From Roseovarius gahaiensis (GTDB lineage Bacteria; Pseudomonadota; Alphaproteobacteria; Rhodobacterales; Rhodobacteraceae), in the NCBI RefSeq assembly GCF_011601345.1, contig NZ_JAAORB010000010.1, positions 1 through 64,000 on the forward strand: a stretch of DNA of 64,000 nt, written 5' to 3'. The notes beneath the pieces are model-generated. The model saw nothing but the letters and a program-made list of their open reading frames with translations. It was not told where the DNA came from and made no database searches. Position 1 is the stretch's first letter, and each line of letters begins with the position of its first letter. The position numbers and the translations under genes are program-made. This document shows, one piece after another, positions 19,222 to 28,168 of this stretch.

Positions 19222-19285
19222 GGGGGGCGCTGCCCCCCGTCGCCGCAAGCGGCGCCTCCCCCCGGAGTATTTTGGGAACAATGAA
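19222..19285. repeat. GC-rich REP-like intergenic repeat, copy 2
   Basis: A hairpin GGGGGGC-GCT-GCCCCCC, a second small stem (GCCGC-AA-GCGGC) and CCTCCCCCCGGAGTATTT, then GAACAATGAAGG. The order hairpin, CCCCCCGG-N2-TATTT, GAACA-N3-GAAGG is shared with 15024-15070. It lies between the stops of the convergent photolyase and MORN genes. Confidence 0.6.
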
Positions 19286-19294
19286 GGACGCGGG

Positions 19295-20767
19295 TTAGTC
19301 TGACGCACCGTCAGTTTGTGGCGTTTCGGGCGTTTCGGATGGCTCAGGCGCGGCGTCGTCTTCCGCGATCCCCTCGGTCTGGTCTGCCAAGGCGCCGTTT
19401 TCCCATGTGCCGCTGGCCTCTTCGCCGGTGGCATAACGCATTGTGCCGTTGCCTTGGCGCTTGCCTTTGAGGAATGTGCCCTCGTAAACATCGCCGTTGG
19501 TATAGGTGGCCACGCCTTGGCCAGAAATCTCGCCGTTTTGCCACTCGCCCTCGTAGACGAATCCGTCAGGCATGGTGATTTTGCCTTGTCCATGGCGTTG
19601 CCCGGTCTGGAACTGGCCCTCATAGATCGTGCCGTCGGGATATGTGGCGGTGCCTGTGCCGTGGCGCTGCCCATCTTGCCACTGTCCTTCGTAGCGATAG
19701 CCATCGGCATAGGTCATCACCCCAAAGCCCTGATTGCGGGCGTTTTCGAAGGCGCCTTCATAGACCACGCCGTTGGGATAGGTGGCCTTGCCTTGACCGT
19801 CGATCACGCCGCCGGCCCATTCCCCTTCGTAAGTTGATCCGTCGGGATAGGTGATGCGGCCCTGTCCGTTGGCCAGATCATCGCGGAATTCGCCCTCATA
19901 GACCGAACCGTCAGGGTAGGTCACCGTGCCTTGCCCCGAAATCTTGCCAGCGTTCCAGTCGCCTTCGTAACGGTAGCCGTCGGTGCCGGTGAACACTCCG
20001 CTGCCGTGGCGGCGATCATCTTTGAACTGGCCTTCGTAGATGTCGCCGTTTTCATAGGTGACTTTGCCCTGACCCTCGCGGCGGCCCGCCACCAACTGAC
20101 CCTCGTAGACATCGCCATTGGGTTGCGTCAGTTTGCCTTCGCCGTCGATCTGGCCTTCGGTCCACCGGCCTTCGTAGATCAGCCCATCGGGCATCGTCAG
20201 CGTGCCTTGGCCGTGCCGCGTTCCGCGCAGCACTTCGCCCTCGTAAACCGCGCCGTCGGGATAGGTGATGGTGGCCGTCCCTTCCTTGACGCCGTTCACC
20301 CAATCGCCTTCGTAGATATAGCCGCCGGGGCTTTCCATGCGGCCCTTGCCGTGATGCATCGCGTTGCGGAACCCGCCTTCGTAGCGCACCTCGTTGGCAT
20401 AAACGGCAACCCCTTGGCCGGTGATCTTGCCGTCTTTCCATTCGCCTTCATAGGTGCCGCCATCGGCAAACACGATCCGGCCGACCCCTTCGGGCTTTCC
20501 CTTGGCGAACTGCCCCTCATAGACTGAGCCATTGGGAAACCGCGCCACGCCATCGCCGCGAATTTCACCCTCGATCCATTGGCCGGTATATTCATAGCCA
20601 TTGGGCAGCGTGTAGGTGCCGGTGCCGTGCTGTAGCCCGTCCTTGAACGTGCCCTCGTAGACGCCGCCATCGTCATATTGCTTGCTGCGGACCTCGTCGT
20701 CCTGCGCCTGCGCGGTCCCGGCTAGCAGTGCGGCCAAAAGGATGGTTCTGCCCAGTGATACGTTCAT
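19295..20767 (-). CDS. Exported MORN-repeat protein
   Basis: 490 residues. A signal peptide (MNVSLGRTILLAALLAGTAQ, then AQ) is followed by 18 consecutive 23-residue MORN repeats of the form GxxYEGxWxxGxxxGxGxxxxPD and a degenerate nineteenth. An acidic, Pro/Thr-rich tail (about 45 residues) ends the protein. The repeats form an extended beta-hairpin rod, and most differ only at variable positions, implying duplication. Periplasmic location is predicted. No catalytic domain is present, so it is probably a scaffold or surface-binding protein of unknown role. It stands alone. Confidence 0.9.
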   Translation of the reverse strand: MNVSLGRTILLAALLAGTAQAQDDEVRSKQYDDGGVYEGTFKDGLQHGTGTYTLPNGYEYTGQWIEGEIRGDGVARFPNGSVYEGQFAKGKPEGVGRIVFADGGTYEGEWKDGKITGQGVAVYANEVRYEGGFRNAMHHGKGRMESPGGYIYEGDWVNGVKEGTATITYPDGAVYEGEVLRGTRHGQGTLTMPDGLIYEGRWTEGQIDGEGKLTQPNGDVYEGQLVAGRREGQGKVTYENGDIYEGQFKDDRRHGSGVFTGTDGYRYEGDWNAGKISGQGTVTYPDGSVYEGEFRDDLANGQGRITYPDGSTYEGEWAGGVIDGQGKATYPNGVVYEGAFENARNQGFGVMTYADGYRYEGQWQDGQRHGTGTATYPDGTIYEGQFQTGQRHGQGKITMPDGFVYEGEWQNGEISGQGVATYTNGDVYEGTFLKGKRQGNGTMRYATGEEASGTWENGALADQTEGIAEDDAAPEPSETPETPQTDGASD

Positions 20768-20923
20768 GTCTGCCCCTGATGCCCAGCCCAGTCCGCCCGT
20801 TCCAGCGAACGCTCTTGAAATCTAAAGGAGCCGCGCGGCAGTGACAACGGCTTTTGACCAAATCGGCTTTCCCTCGCGCGGTGATCTGCTAAATCAGACA
20901 TGAATTCAAACGAAAGGCACTCC

Positions 20924-22582
20924 ATGGCCGACCGGTTTCGCCTGACATTGGCACAATGGAATCCCACGATGGGTGATCTGGCGGGCAACGCTGCGCTGGC
21001 CCGCCGCGCATGGGAACAGGGCCGTGCCGCCGGGTCCAACCTTGTGGCCTTGCCCGAGATGTTCATCACCGGCTACAACACACAGGATCTGGTGATGAAG
21101 CCGGCGTTTCATAGCGCCGCCATCGCCGAGATTGAGGCGCTGGCGCGTGATTGCACAGATGGGCCCGCGCTGGCCATAGGTGGCCCGGCGGTGGACGGCG
21201 GCGCGCTGTATAACGCCTATTATATCCTTCAAAACGGCAAGATCGCTGCGCGCGTGTTCAAGCACCACCTGCCCAATGAAACCGTGTTCGACGAAAAACG
21301 CATTTACGCTTCGGGCGATGTCACCGGGCCTTATGCCCTGGACGGGCTGCGCATTGGCAGCCCGATCTGCGAGGACAGTTGGTACGAGGACGTGGCCGAG
21401 ACATTGGCCGAAACCGGGGCCGAGGTGCTCTTGGTGCCCAACGGTTCGCCGTATTACCGCGAAAAGGTCTCGCATCGGCATCAGTTGATGGTTGCGCGGG
21501 TCGTGGAAACCGGCCTGCCTTTGGTCTATCTCAACCTTGTGGGCGGGCAGGATGATCAGGTGTTTGATGGGGGCAGTTTCGTGCTGAACCCCGGCGGCGA
21601 ATTGGCCCTGCAAATGCCCCTGATGCAAGAGGCGACCGCGCATCTGGATCTGATCCGCACCGATGAGGGGTGGCGCGCGGAAAAGGGCGAGCTGGCCCGC
21701 ATTCCGCAGGCCACCGAGCAGGATTATCACGCGATGGTGTTGTCCCTGCGCGATTATCTGCGCAAGGCGGGGTTTTCCAAGGTGCTTTTGGGCCTGTCAG
21801 GTGGAATCGACAGCGCGCTTGTGGCCACTGTTGCTGCCGATGCGCTGGGCGCGGAAAACGTGCGTTGCGTGATGTTACCGTCTGAATATACCTCGGACGC
21901 GTCATTGCAAGACGCCAAGGCGCTGGCCGAAAATTTGGGCTGCCGGTATGATTTCGTGCCCATCGCACAGGGACGAGAGGCGATCACCGATACTCTGGCC
22001 CCGCTGTTTGACGGCACGCAGCCCGACGTGACCGAGGAAAACATTCAATCCCGTTTGCGCGGGCTGCTTCTGATGGCGATCTCGAACAAGTTCGGTGAGA
22101 TGTTGTTGACCACCGGCAACAAATCCGAGGTGGCGGTGGGCTATGCCACCATCTACGGCGATATGTCAGGCGGATATAACCCGCTGAAGGATATGTATAA
22201 AACCCGCGTTTTCGAGACTTGCCGCTGGCGCAACGCCAATCACCGCGACTGGATGCAAGGCCCCGGGGGGGCAGTCATCCCGCAGCGCATCATCGACCGC
22301 CCGCCAAGCGCCGAACTGGCCCCCGATCAGCGCGACGAGGACAGCCTGCCGCCCTATGAGGTGCTGGATGGGATCCTTGATATCCTTGTCGATCAGGACG
22401 GCTCGATCGCGGATTGCGTGACCGCGGGCTATGATCGGGCCGATGCCAAGCGGGTGGAACACTTGCTTTATATCTCGGAATACAAGCGCTTTCAGTCCGC
22501 TCCCGGCACGCGCCTGTCAAAGCGGGCCTTCTGGCTGGACCGGCGCTATCCCATCGTGAACCGCTGGCGGGATGGCGACTGA
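20924..22582 (+). CDS. nadE: Glutamine-dependent NAD+ synthetase
   Basis: 552 residues. An N-terminal nitrilase-type glutaminase domain has the triad Glu45 (LPEMFITGY), Lys113 (VFKHHLPNE) and Cys149 (SPICEDSWY). The C-terminal ATP-pyrophosphatase domain starts with LLGLSGGIDSALVA near residue 290. It amidates deamido-NAD with glutamine nitrogen, the last step of NAD synthesis. Start 20924 (MADRFRLTL) is preferred over an ATG eight codons earlier. nadD, the preceding enzyme, is also in this window but 20 kb away. Confidence 0.97.
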   Translation: MADRFRLTLAQWNPTMGDLAGNAALARRAWEQGRAAGSNLVALPEMFITGYNTQDLVMKPAFHSAAIAEIEALARDCTDGPALAIGGPAVDGGALYNAYYILQNGKIAARVFKHHLPNETVFDEKRIYASGDVTGPYALDGLRIGSPICEDSWYEDVAETLAETGAEVLLVPNGSPYYREKVSHRHQLMVARVVETGLPLVYLNLVGGQDDQVFDGGSFVLNPGGELALQMPLMQEATAHLDLIRTDEGWRAEKGELARIPQATEQDYHAMVLSLRDYLRKAGFSKVLLGLSGGIDSALVATVAADALGAENVRCVMLPSEYTSDASLQDAKALAENLGCRYDFVPIAQGREAITDTLAPLFDGTQPDVTEENIQSRLRGLLLMAISNKFGEMLLTTGNKSEVAVGYATIYGDMSGGYNPLKDMYKTRVFETCRWRNANHRDWMQGPGGAVIPQRIIDRPPSAELAPDQRDEDSLPPYEVLDGILDILVDQDGSIADCVTAGYDRADAKRVEHLLYISEYKRFQSAPGTRLSKRAFWLDRRYPIVNRWRDGD

Positions 22583-22606
22583 CGCGGCTCTGGGTGAGGC
22601 GGGCCG

Positions 22607-23002
22607 TCATTCCCACCAGCGGTCGATATGGGCGATGTCGGCGTCGGACCAGCCGAAGTGATGGGCGAATTCGTGGATGGTGACATGGGCCACCATTTGC
22701 GCGATCTCGACATCGCCCCGCGCCCGCCATTCGGCTAGGATCGGCTGCCGGAACAGCCAAACGGTATCAGGCGCAAGCATTTGGTCCATATAGGACTTTT
22801 CGGTAACGGGGATGCCTTCGTAAAGTCCGGTCAACTCAAGCGGGTCGCGCATATCAAAGGCGTCCAGCATATCCTGCGCGGGCCAGTCGACCACCCGTAG
22901 CGCCACATCTTGGGCGGCTTTGGCAAAGGGATGCGGCAGGCCCGCGACGGTCTCGCGGGCCATTTGATCCATGTCTTGCAAGCTGGGGTCGGGGGCATTC
23001 AT
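22607..23002 (-). CDS. Zincin-like metallopeptidase-family protein
   Basis: 131 residues. The C-terminal TIHEFAHHFGWSDADI is a zinc-binding HExxH motif with the extra HHFG typical of the small DUF1025/MMP-like family common in alphaproteobacteria. The protein lacks a signal peptide and is probably cytosolic. Its substrate is unknown, and proteolysis has not been generally shown for the family. It ends 25 bases from the convergent nadE. Confidence 0.85.
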   Translation of the reverse strand: MNAPDPSLQDMDQMARETVAGLPHPFAKAAQDVALRVVDWPAQDMLDAFDMRDPLELTGLYEGIPVTEKSYMDQMLAPDTVWLFRQPILAEWRARGDVEIAQMVAHVTIHEFAHHFGWSDADIAHIDRWWE

Positions 23003-23047
23003 CCCTCTAAAGTAAAGCAGTGTCAGACAGGGATAAATCCCGTTTCG

Positions 23048-23977
23048 TCAGCCTTGCATCATCAACTGATAGCTGGTCGGGACATAGCGAAACCCGTCGC
23101 CTTGTGCCTCGACATAGCCCATCCCCGGCCATGGCATGTGATACCCGATGAAGGGAATGCCATCTGCCGCCAGCATATCCAGAACGCGGCGGCGCGTCTT
23201 GGCGGCGGCGGCTTTGTCCATGTCGAACTTGACCTCCCAATCCGGGTAGCCAAGCGACCACACGTAGTGGTTGGCGAAATCTGCGGCGACCAGAAGGCGT
23301 TGCCCCTCGCTTTCGATCATGTAGGTCATATGCCCCGGCGTGTGGCCAAAGGCGGCCATGGCGGTGATGCCCGACGCCACGCTGTCCCCGTCGCCAATCA
23401 TCGTCATCTGTTCGGCCAAGGGGCGCACTTTGCTTTCAAAGCCGTCGTTTTCCATCGCGGCCCAGGCATCGAACTCGACCGATCCGGTGATATAGCGCGC
23501 ATTCGGGAAAGTCGGCGCATCGCCTTTCATCAGCCCGCCGATGTGATCGCCATGCATGTGGGTGATCACAACGATATCAATCTGATCCGGGGTATAGCCC
23601 GCCTGTGCCAAGGCGGCTGTGGTCGCCTCGGCGTTCAGGCCGGTGTCGAATAGAACCAGTTCCGCGCCCGTGTTGATCACCGTTGGCGTAAAAAAGAACT
23701 GCGCCTTGTCGGTGGGTATCCGCGCCTCGGCAGAGGCTTTGGCAAACGCGTCTTCGCTGACATTCAGGCCGAAAATCGTATGCGGATCAGGGCGCGGCAT
23801 GGTCCCGGCCAAGATTGTCGTCACCTCGAAACCGCCCAACCCAACACGGTTGTAGCTCGACATCCCCGCCCCCATCATCGGGGCTGCGGCATGGGCCATT
23901 TGGCCACCGGCGGCTGCAATCGGTAATGCGGCGGCTGAGGCCAGCAGGCTACGGCGGGTGAATTCGCTGTTGGACAT
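23048..23977 (-). CDS. Tat-exported metallo-beta-lactamase-fold hydrolase
   Basis: 309 residues. The N-terminus SEFTRRSLLASAAALPIAAA is a twin-arginine signal. The core has VVITHMHGDHIGG (HxHxDH), AAFGHTPGHMTYM, VAADFANH and a final IGYHMPWPG, which together supply the two-zinc site. It resembles quorum-quenching lactonase/alkylsulfatase-like members, but the substrate cannot be assigned. Start 23977 has AGAGGG upstream; the frame extending to 24112 is not used. Divergent from gltX. Confidence 0.9.
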   Translation of the reverse strand: MSNSEFTRRSLLASAAALPIAAAGGQMAHAAAPMMGAGMSSYNRVGLGGFEVTTILAGTMPRPDPHTIFGLNVSEDAFAKASAEARIPTDKAQFFFTPTVINTGAELVLFDTGLNAEATTAALAQAGYTPDQIDIVVITHMHGDHIGGLMKGDAPTFPNARYITGSVEFDAWAAMENDGFESKVRPLAEQMTMIGDGDSVASGITAMAAFGHTPGHMTYMIESEGQRLLVAADFANHYVWSLGYPDWEVKFDMDKAAAAKTRRRVLDMLAADGIPFIGYHMPWPGMGYVEAQGDGFRYVPTSYQLMMQG

Positions 23978-24125
23978 GGGAACCCTCTTTGGTTGTGTGT
24001 GTTCGATGGGCACTTTAGCGCAAAAACGGCTGTCTCTGCGGGCCTTCACGCGAATGTGACAGGCCCCGTCATTCTGGACAATTCCCGGCGGCTGTGACAT
24101 GGCCCATCTCAATCAGGAGAGACCC

Positions 24126-25451
24126 ATGACAACCACCCGTTTTGCCCCGTCGCCCACCGGCTATATCCACGTTGGCAACCTGCGCACCGCCTTGATGAAT
24201 TTTCTTATCGCCCGCAAATCCGGCGGCACGTTCATTCTGCGCATCGACGATACCGACCCTGAGCGGTCGAAAGAAGAGTATGTCGACGCCATCAAGCAGG
24301 ATCTGGAATGGTTGGGCCTGAAGTGGGACCGGGTTGAACGGCAATCCGAGCGGCTGGATCGCTATGCCGACGCTGCAGACAAACTGCGCGATATGGGCCG
24401 CTTTTACGAGGCGTTCGAGACGCCCACCGAACTGGACCTGAAGCGCAAAAAGCAGCTGAACATGGGCAAACCGCCAGTTTATGACCGGGCGGCGCTTGCC
24501 TTGTCCGAGGCGGAAAAAGGCGCTTTGCGCGCCGAGCGGGGCAATGGCGTTTGGCGCTTCAAGCTGGATCACGAACGGATCGAATGGAATGACGGTATTC
24601 TGGGCGATATTTCAATTGATGCGGCCAGCGTCAGCGATCCGGTGTTGATCCGTGGGGATGGTCAGGTGCTGTATACCTTGGCGTCGGTGGTGGACGACAC
24701 CGAAATGGGCGTGACCCATGTGGTGCGTGGCAGTGACCACGTTACAAACACTGCAACGCAAATTCAGATCATCCAAGCGCTTGGCGGCACGGTGCCGCAG
24801 TTTGCGCACCATTCCTTGCTGACCGGGCCGCAGGGCGAATCCCTGTCGAAACGCCTTGGCACGCTCAGCTTGCGCGATTTGCGCGCGCAAGGGGTAGAGC
24901 CGATGGCGCTGCTGAGCTTGATGGCGCGGCTTGGCTCGGCTGATCCGGTCGAGGTGCACAGCGACATGGCGGATTTGATCGAAGGCTTCGACATCGGCCG
25001 CTTTGGCGCGGCGCCGACCAAGTTTGATGTGAACGACCTGTTCCCGCTGACCGCGCGTCTTTTGCACGAGCGCGATTTTGCCGAGGTCCGCGACGAGATT
25101 GCGCGCATTGGCGTCCCCGACGCCTCGGCCGAACGGTTCTGGACGGTGACGCGCGACAACATCACCACGCTGAACGACCTGCCCGATTGGTGGGCCATGT
25201 TCCGCGACGGGGCCGAGCCTGTAATCGACGACGAAGATCGCGACTTCATCGCACAAGCGATGCAGATGCTGCCCGAGGGGCCGTATGATGACAGCACATG
25301 GTCAAATTGGACCGCGCAGGTGAAAGAGGCCACAGGCCGCAAGGGCAAGGGCTTGTTCATGCCGCTGCGCAAAGCCCTGACCGGGCAGTCGCACGGGCCG
25401 GACATGGGGCAGGTCTTGCCGCTGTTGCAAAAGATCAAAGCGCGCGATTAA
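24126..25451 (+). CDS. gltX: Glutamyl-tRNA synthetase
   Basis: 441 residues, class I synthetase. The HIGH-equivalent is FAPSPTGYIHVGNLRTA and the KMSKS-equivalent is SLSKRLG. FILRIDDTDPERS is the conserved acceptor-binding segment. Start 24126 follows AGGAGA by six bases. The shorter C-terminal anticodon domain resembles the second GluRS paralogue found in many alphaproteobacteria, so another gltX may exist elsewhere; this cannot be seen here. It is convergent with the DUF2254 gene, three bases apart. Confidence 0.95.
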   Translation: MTTTRFAPSPTGYIHVGNLRTALMNFLIARKSGGTFILRIDDTDPERSKEEYVDAIKQDLEWLGLKWDRVERQSERLDRYADAADKLRDMGRFYEAFETPTELDLKRKKQLNMGKPPVYDRAALALSEAEKGALRAERGNGVWRFKLDHERIEWNDGILGDISIDAASVSDPVLIRGDGQVLYTLASVVDDTEMGVTHVVRGSDHVTNTATQIQIIQALGGTVPQFAHHSLLTGPQGESLSKRLGTLSLRDLRAQGVEPMALLSLMARLGSADPVEVHSDMADLIEGFDIGRFGAAPTKFDVNDLFPLTARLLHERDFAEVRDEIARIGVPDASAERFWTVTRDNITTLNDLPDWWAMFRDGAEPVIDDEDRDFIAQAMQMLPEGPYDDSTWSNWTAQVKEATGRKGKGLFMPLRKALTGQSHGPDMGQVLPLLQKIKARD

Positions 25452-25454
25452 GCG

Positions 25455-26717
25455 TCATCGGCCTGTCGCGTCATCGGGGCGGCGCAGGCGGGCCTTTTCG
25501 CTGACCAGTGGCAGGGACTTATCGGCGTAGGCGCGGGCGCGCTCGGCCATGTCGTGTGCGGCTTGGGCCAGTGCCTTGTCCGGGCAGGTTGTCAGCGGTT
25601 CAAGCGCGGCAAGCAAATGCTGCACCACTTCGATCATGCCCGCCCCATCACGCGCGATGCTACCATAGGCCTTGTCGATCAGATCCTCGGGGTTTGTGTC
25701 GGGCACGAAGATGCGGTCGAATTTCGGCGGCGCATCGTTTAGCGGTGTGTGCACCCAATCCCATAACAGCCCTTGTTGGCGGGCGATCACGTCGATTGCC
25801 GTGCCCGGATCGTTGACGCCGGGCGACAAGGCGCGCGATCCGATTTCGGACAGGACAAGCAAGCCATAGGTGGCATCCTGCTCAAAGGTGCGGGTATCGG
25901 CGATGGTCAGGCAGACTTGTACTTTCTTGCGAAGCGCGTCGGACAGGCCTGCCGCATAGGCAATTGGCTGGCCTTGCAAAACATGGGTGCCGGGCGCGCT
26001 GTGGATATAGATTTTTGCTTGGCTTTTGCCCAAGGCCGCGCTGAGACGTGGCAGATCTATGAACTGCAAAAACCCCGACCGTGGCGCGCCGATGGGCTGC
26101 GCATCATCGGGGATGACCGTATCACGCGTCAGGGGTAAGGCCCGCAAGGCCGGTTCTGATCTGGTTTGCAGCAAGCTGTCGCGCGCCGCGTGTTCGGTTG
26201 CGCGCAGGCTGGTGTCCATACTGCTGAGATCGCTTAGGTGATCAATCCAGCGCAGCATGGCTAGAATGACCAGAACCACCACGGCCACGGTAACGGCCAT
26301 CACCGTCACTGCCGCGCCCGGCCCATGCAGTTGCGCCTTGAACAGGATGATCGAGGTCAGCGCATAGACAAACGCGCCGATAAACGTGGCCAATACGGTC
26401 TGCGTTGTCGTGTCGGCCAGTAGGATTCGGTGCACCCGCGGGGTGGCCTGTGCGGCCGCCGCGTTATGGGCCGACACCATGACATTCAGTGAAAACGTGC
26501 TGACCGCCAGCATGCTGGAGGCCAGTATCGTCAGGATCGGCATCACCGCGTCTGGTGTAAATCGCTGGGTCAGCGCGTCCGGGATCACGTTTTCCAAAAA
26601 GATTGCCATGGCCGAGGCCACGACGGCCAAAATAGCCATCAACGCCACGCGCACCCACAAAAGCCGGCCAAGCCGCAGAAGCATCAAGATGGGTTTGGAG
26701 GCTGTCTTGGTTTTCAT
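25455..26717 (-). CDS. DUF2254 family membrane protein
   Basis: 420 residues with four predicted helices in the first 150 residues (two N-terminal, then TVLATFIGAFVYALTSIILF and a Val/Ala-rich segment), followed by a large soluble domain. The conserved SEIGSRALSPGVNDPGTAIDVI is the diagnostic DUF2254 segment. Function is unknown in the family. Isolated gene. Confidence 0.88.
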   Translation of the reverse strand: MKTKTASKPILMLLRLGRLLWVRVALMAILAVVASAMAIFLENVIPDALTQRFTPDAVMPILTILASSMLAVSTFSLNVMVSAHNAAAAQATPRVHRILLADTTTQTVLATFIGAFVYALTSIILFKAQLHGPGAAVTVMAVTVAVVVLVILAMLRWIDHLSDLSSMDTSLRATEHAARDSLLQTRSEPALRALPLTRDTVIPDDAQPIGAPRSGFLQFIDLPRLSAALGKSQAKIYIHSAPGTHVLQGQPIAYAAGLSDALRKKVQVCLTIADTRTFEQDATYGLLVLSEIGSRALSPGVNDPGTAIDVIARQQGLLWDWVHTPLNDAPPKFDRIFVPDTNPEDLIDKAYGSIARDGAGMIEVVQHLLAALEPLTTCPDKALAQAAHDMAERARAYADKSLPLVSEKARLRRPDDATGR

Positions 26718-26782
26718 CGCGTGCCCTTGTTTGACGCGATCATGCCCCAGTGCCGGCGCGTGGTCCAGTGGCCGCGACAGGC

Positions 26783-27358
26783 TTAGTGATGCACAACCCG
26801 GATGCGGCGCGCTTGCAATTGCGCGTCGACAAACGCGCGCTCAACCGGGCTTAACTGGCGATGGCGCGGGTATAGCGGCTTGGCGCGGTCATCCAGCACC
26901 GGGGTGTCCCAGCCATCGGTGGTATCGAAAAACCGTGCTGCGCCCTCTTCGCCGAACTCTCGCAGGTAGCCTTGGACGACCACGTCGATATAGCTCAGCA
27001 AGGCGGGGTGGGTGTCGCATGGGGTGTCGTGTTGCCCCTCGGGGATGGAATATACCGCGATTTGCGGGGCGTGGGGCAGGGTATGGTGTATCTGATGGGC
27101 GGCGGGCACGCGATCATACGCAGCCTCGCGCTTGTCCAGCGCGGCCCAATCCTGCCCCGGCACGGGGGCGATCAGCCCGTCAATTTCACTATCCGCTGCG
27201 GGCACGACCGTCAGAAAGGCGACCGGGCGCAATGCAGTGTGCCGCCAGACCCGCCGCCAGCCGCGCAAACGGGCGCAATGCGTGTCTTGAAAACGATGGG
27301 TCTCGCGGTTCACAAGGCTGCCATAGCCGAAAAAATATGCATCATCGGTATATGTTAT
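26783..27358 (-). CDS. Gamma-glutamylcyclotransferase-like protein with no standard start codon
   Basis: Reading from 27358 gives ITYTDDAYFFGYGSLVNRET, whose FFGYGSLVN is the substrate-loop motif that opens this family. The only in-frame codons upstream of the motif after a TAG are non-standard. The first usable GTG (27313) lies inside the motif and would remove YGSL. An ATA at 27358 has AAGGGG eight bases upstream, so an AUA start, an error in the adjacent A8 run, or a decayed gene are all possible. The C-terminal part (YIDVVVQGYLREFGEEGAAR, DGWDTPVLDDRA) is well preserved. About 191 residues if started at the ATA. Confidence 0.65.
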   Translation of the reverse strand: MTYTDDAYFFGYGSLVNRETHRFQDTHCARLRGWRRVWRHTALRPVAFLTVVPAADSEIDGLIAPVPGQDWAALDKREAAYDRVPAAHQIHHTLPHAPQIAVYSIPEGQHDTPCDTHPALLSYIDVVVQGYLREFGEEGAARFFDTTDGWDTPVLDDRAKPLYPRHRQLSPVERAFVDAQLQARRIRVVHH

Positions 27359-27370
27359 TTTTTTTGCCCC

Positions 27371-27384
27371 TTGATCTAAGTCAT
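27371..27384. promoter_or_regulatory. FNR/Dnr-like box upstream of the Rrf2 regulator
   Basis: TTGATCTAAGTCAT matches the TTGAT-N4-ATCAA logic of Crp/FNR-family anaerobic or nitric-oxide activators with two mismatches in the right half. It lies 61 bases before the NsrR-like start, between divergent genes. No FNR-type regulator is in the window. Confidence 0.45.
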
Positions 27385-27444
27385 ATCTCTACGGTCGTTT
27401 TGTCGTCACGGTGCGCAAAATTCAAGCAGTCGGATCAACAGACC

Positions 27445-27897
27445 ATGCGCATTACCAAACGCACCAATATTGCCATTCGCGTCCTGATGTTTTGTGGGGC
27501 CAATGCAGGCCGTCTGGTGACCAAATCCGAAATAGCGGCGTGCTGCAATACCTCGGAAAGCCATCTGGCCCAAGTGATCAATCGTTTGGCGCAGCTGAAC
27601 TTTCTGCACACCCAACGGGGGCGCTGCGGCGGCATTACCTTGGCGCGACCCATGAGTCAGATCGTGATCGGGGACGTGTTTCGACAGCTTGAGTCAAATG
27701 TGCCGATTGCCGAATGTTTTGCCGATGTCGACAATACGTGCCCCTTGGTTGAGTTCTGCCGTCTGAAACTGGCGATCGCTGACGCAGCCGAAGCGTTTTA
27801 TGCCCATCTTGATGACGTCACGCTGGATGCATTGGTGTGTGACAACCAAGAATTGCTGGACGTATTCGTGCCCACGCGCTGCGCAGAACGCGCTTGA
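27445..27897 (+). CDS. nsrR: Rrf2-family nitric oxide sensor, NsrR-like
   Basis: 150 residues. A winged helix (MRITKRTNIAIRVLMFCGAN) precedes the effector region with Cys91, Cys99 and Cys105 in ECFADVDNTCPLVEFCRLK. Three cysteines before an RLK segment are the [Fe-S] ligands of NsrR, distinct from the closer spacing of IscR. NsrR represses nitric oxide detoxification genes. None of those targets is adjacent, so the target genes must lie elsewhere. Start 27445 begins the conserved MRITxxTN. Upstream frame to 26386 is not coding. Confidence 0.85.
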   Translation: MRITKRTNIAIRVLMFCGANAGRLVTKSEIAACCNTSESHLAQVINRLAQLNFLHTQRGRCGGITLARPMSQIVIGDVFRQLESNVPIAECFADVDNTCPLVEFCRLKLAIADAAEAFYAHLDDVTLDALVCDNQELLDVFVPTRCAERA

Positions 27898-27929
27898 ACT
27901 GATCCAAGCGGTATATTAGCGTTTAAGCA

Positions 27930-28090
27930 TCTGATCGGGAGAACCGGATAACCCGGTGCCGAAGGAGCAACCGCCCCGGAAACTCTCAGGCAACAAGGAC
28001 CGATCTGATAAAACAACTCTGGAGAGTTCCCGCAGTTGGCGGGACGCCGAAGGGATAGCGATCTCAGGCCAAAGGACAGAGGGGGCATCG
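27930..28090 (+). ncRNA. Tandem glycine riboswitch
   Basis: Two aptamers in series precede gcvT. The first (about 27932-28008) has CGGGAGAACCGG, GCCGAAGGAGCAA and CTCTCAGGCAACAAGGACCG; the second (about 28015-28088) has CTGGAGAGTTCCC, GCCGAAGGGATAGC and CTCAGGCCAAAGGACAGAG. The GCCGAAGG and CTCAGGC-AAGGAC blocks are the conserved glycine-binding core. Glycine binding should switch on the downstream gcvTHP operon. A short linker separates the aptamers, as in the classical cooperative form. Confidence 0.95.
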
Positions 28091-28168
28091 TGGCGCGGCC
28101 GAAACGGGTGCGCGAAACCGATGCCGGATTGATCGTTCAATCAAGCTGGCGCCATTTGGAGAGACCGG

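Noticed and set aside
19295-20767. Regular 69-bp DNA periodicity resembling a repeat array or CRISPR
   Set aside because: It is the codon-level image of 23-residue MORN repeats in one open frame; no conserved repeat/spacer pattern.
26386-27444. Long N-terminal extension of the NsrR-like gene
   Set aside because: The upstream frame is antisense to the DUF2254 and cyclotransferase genes and lacks any domain; the conserved Rrf2 start is at 27445.
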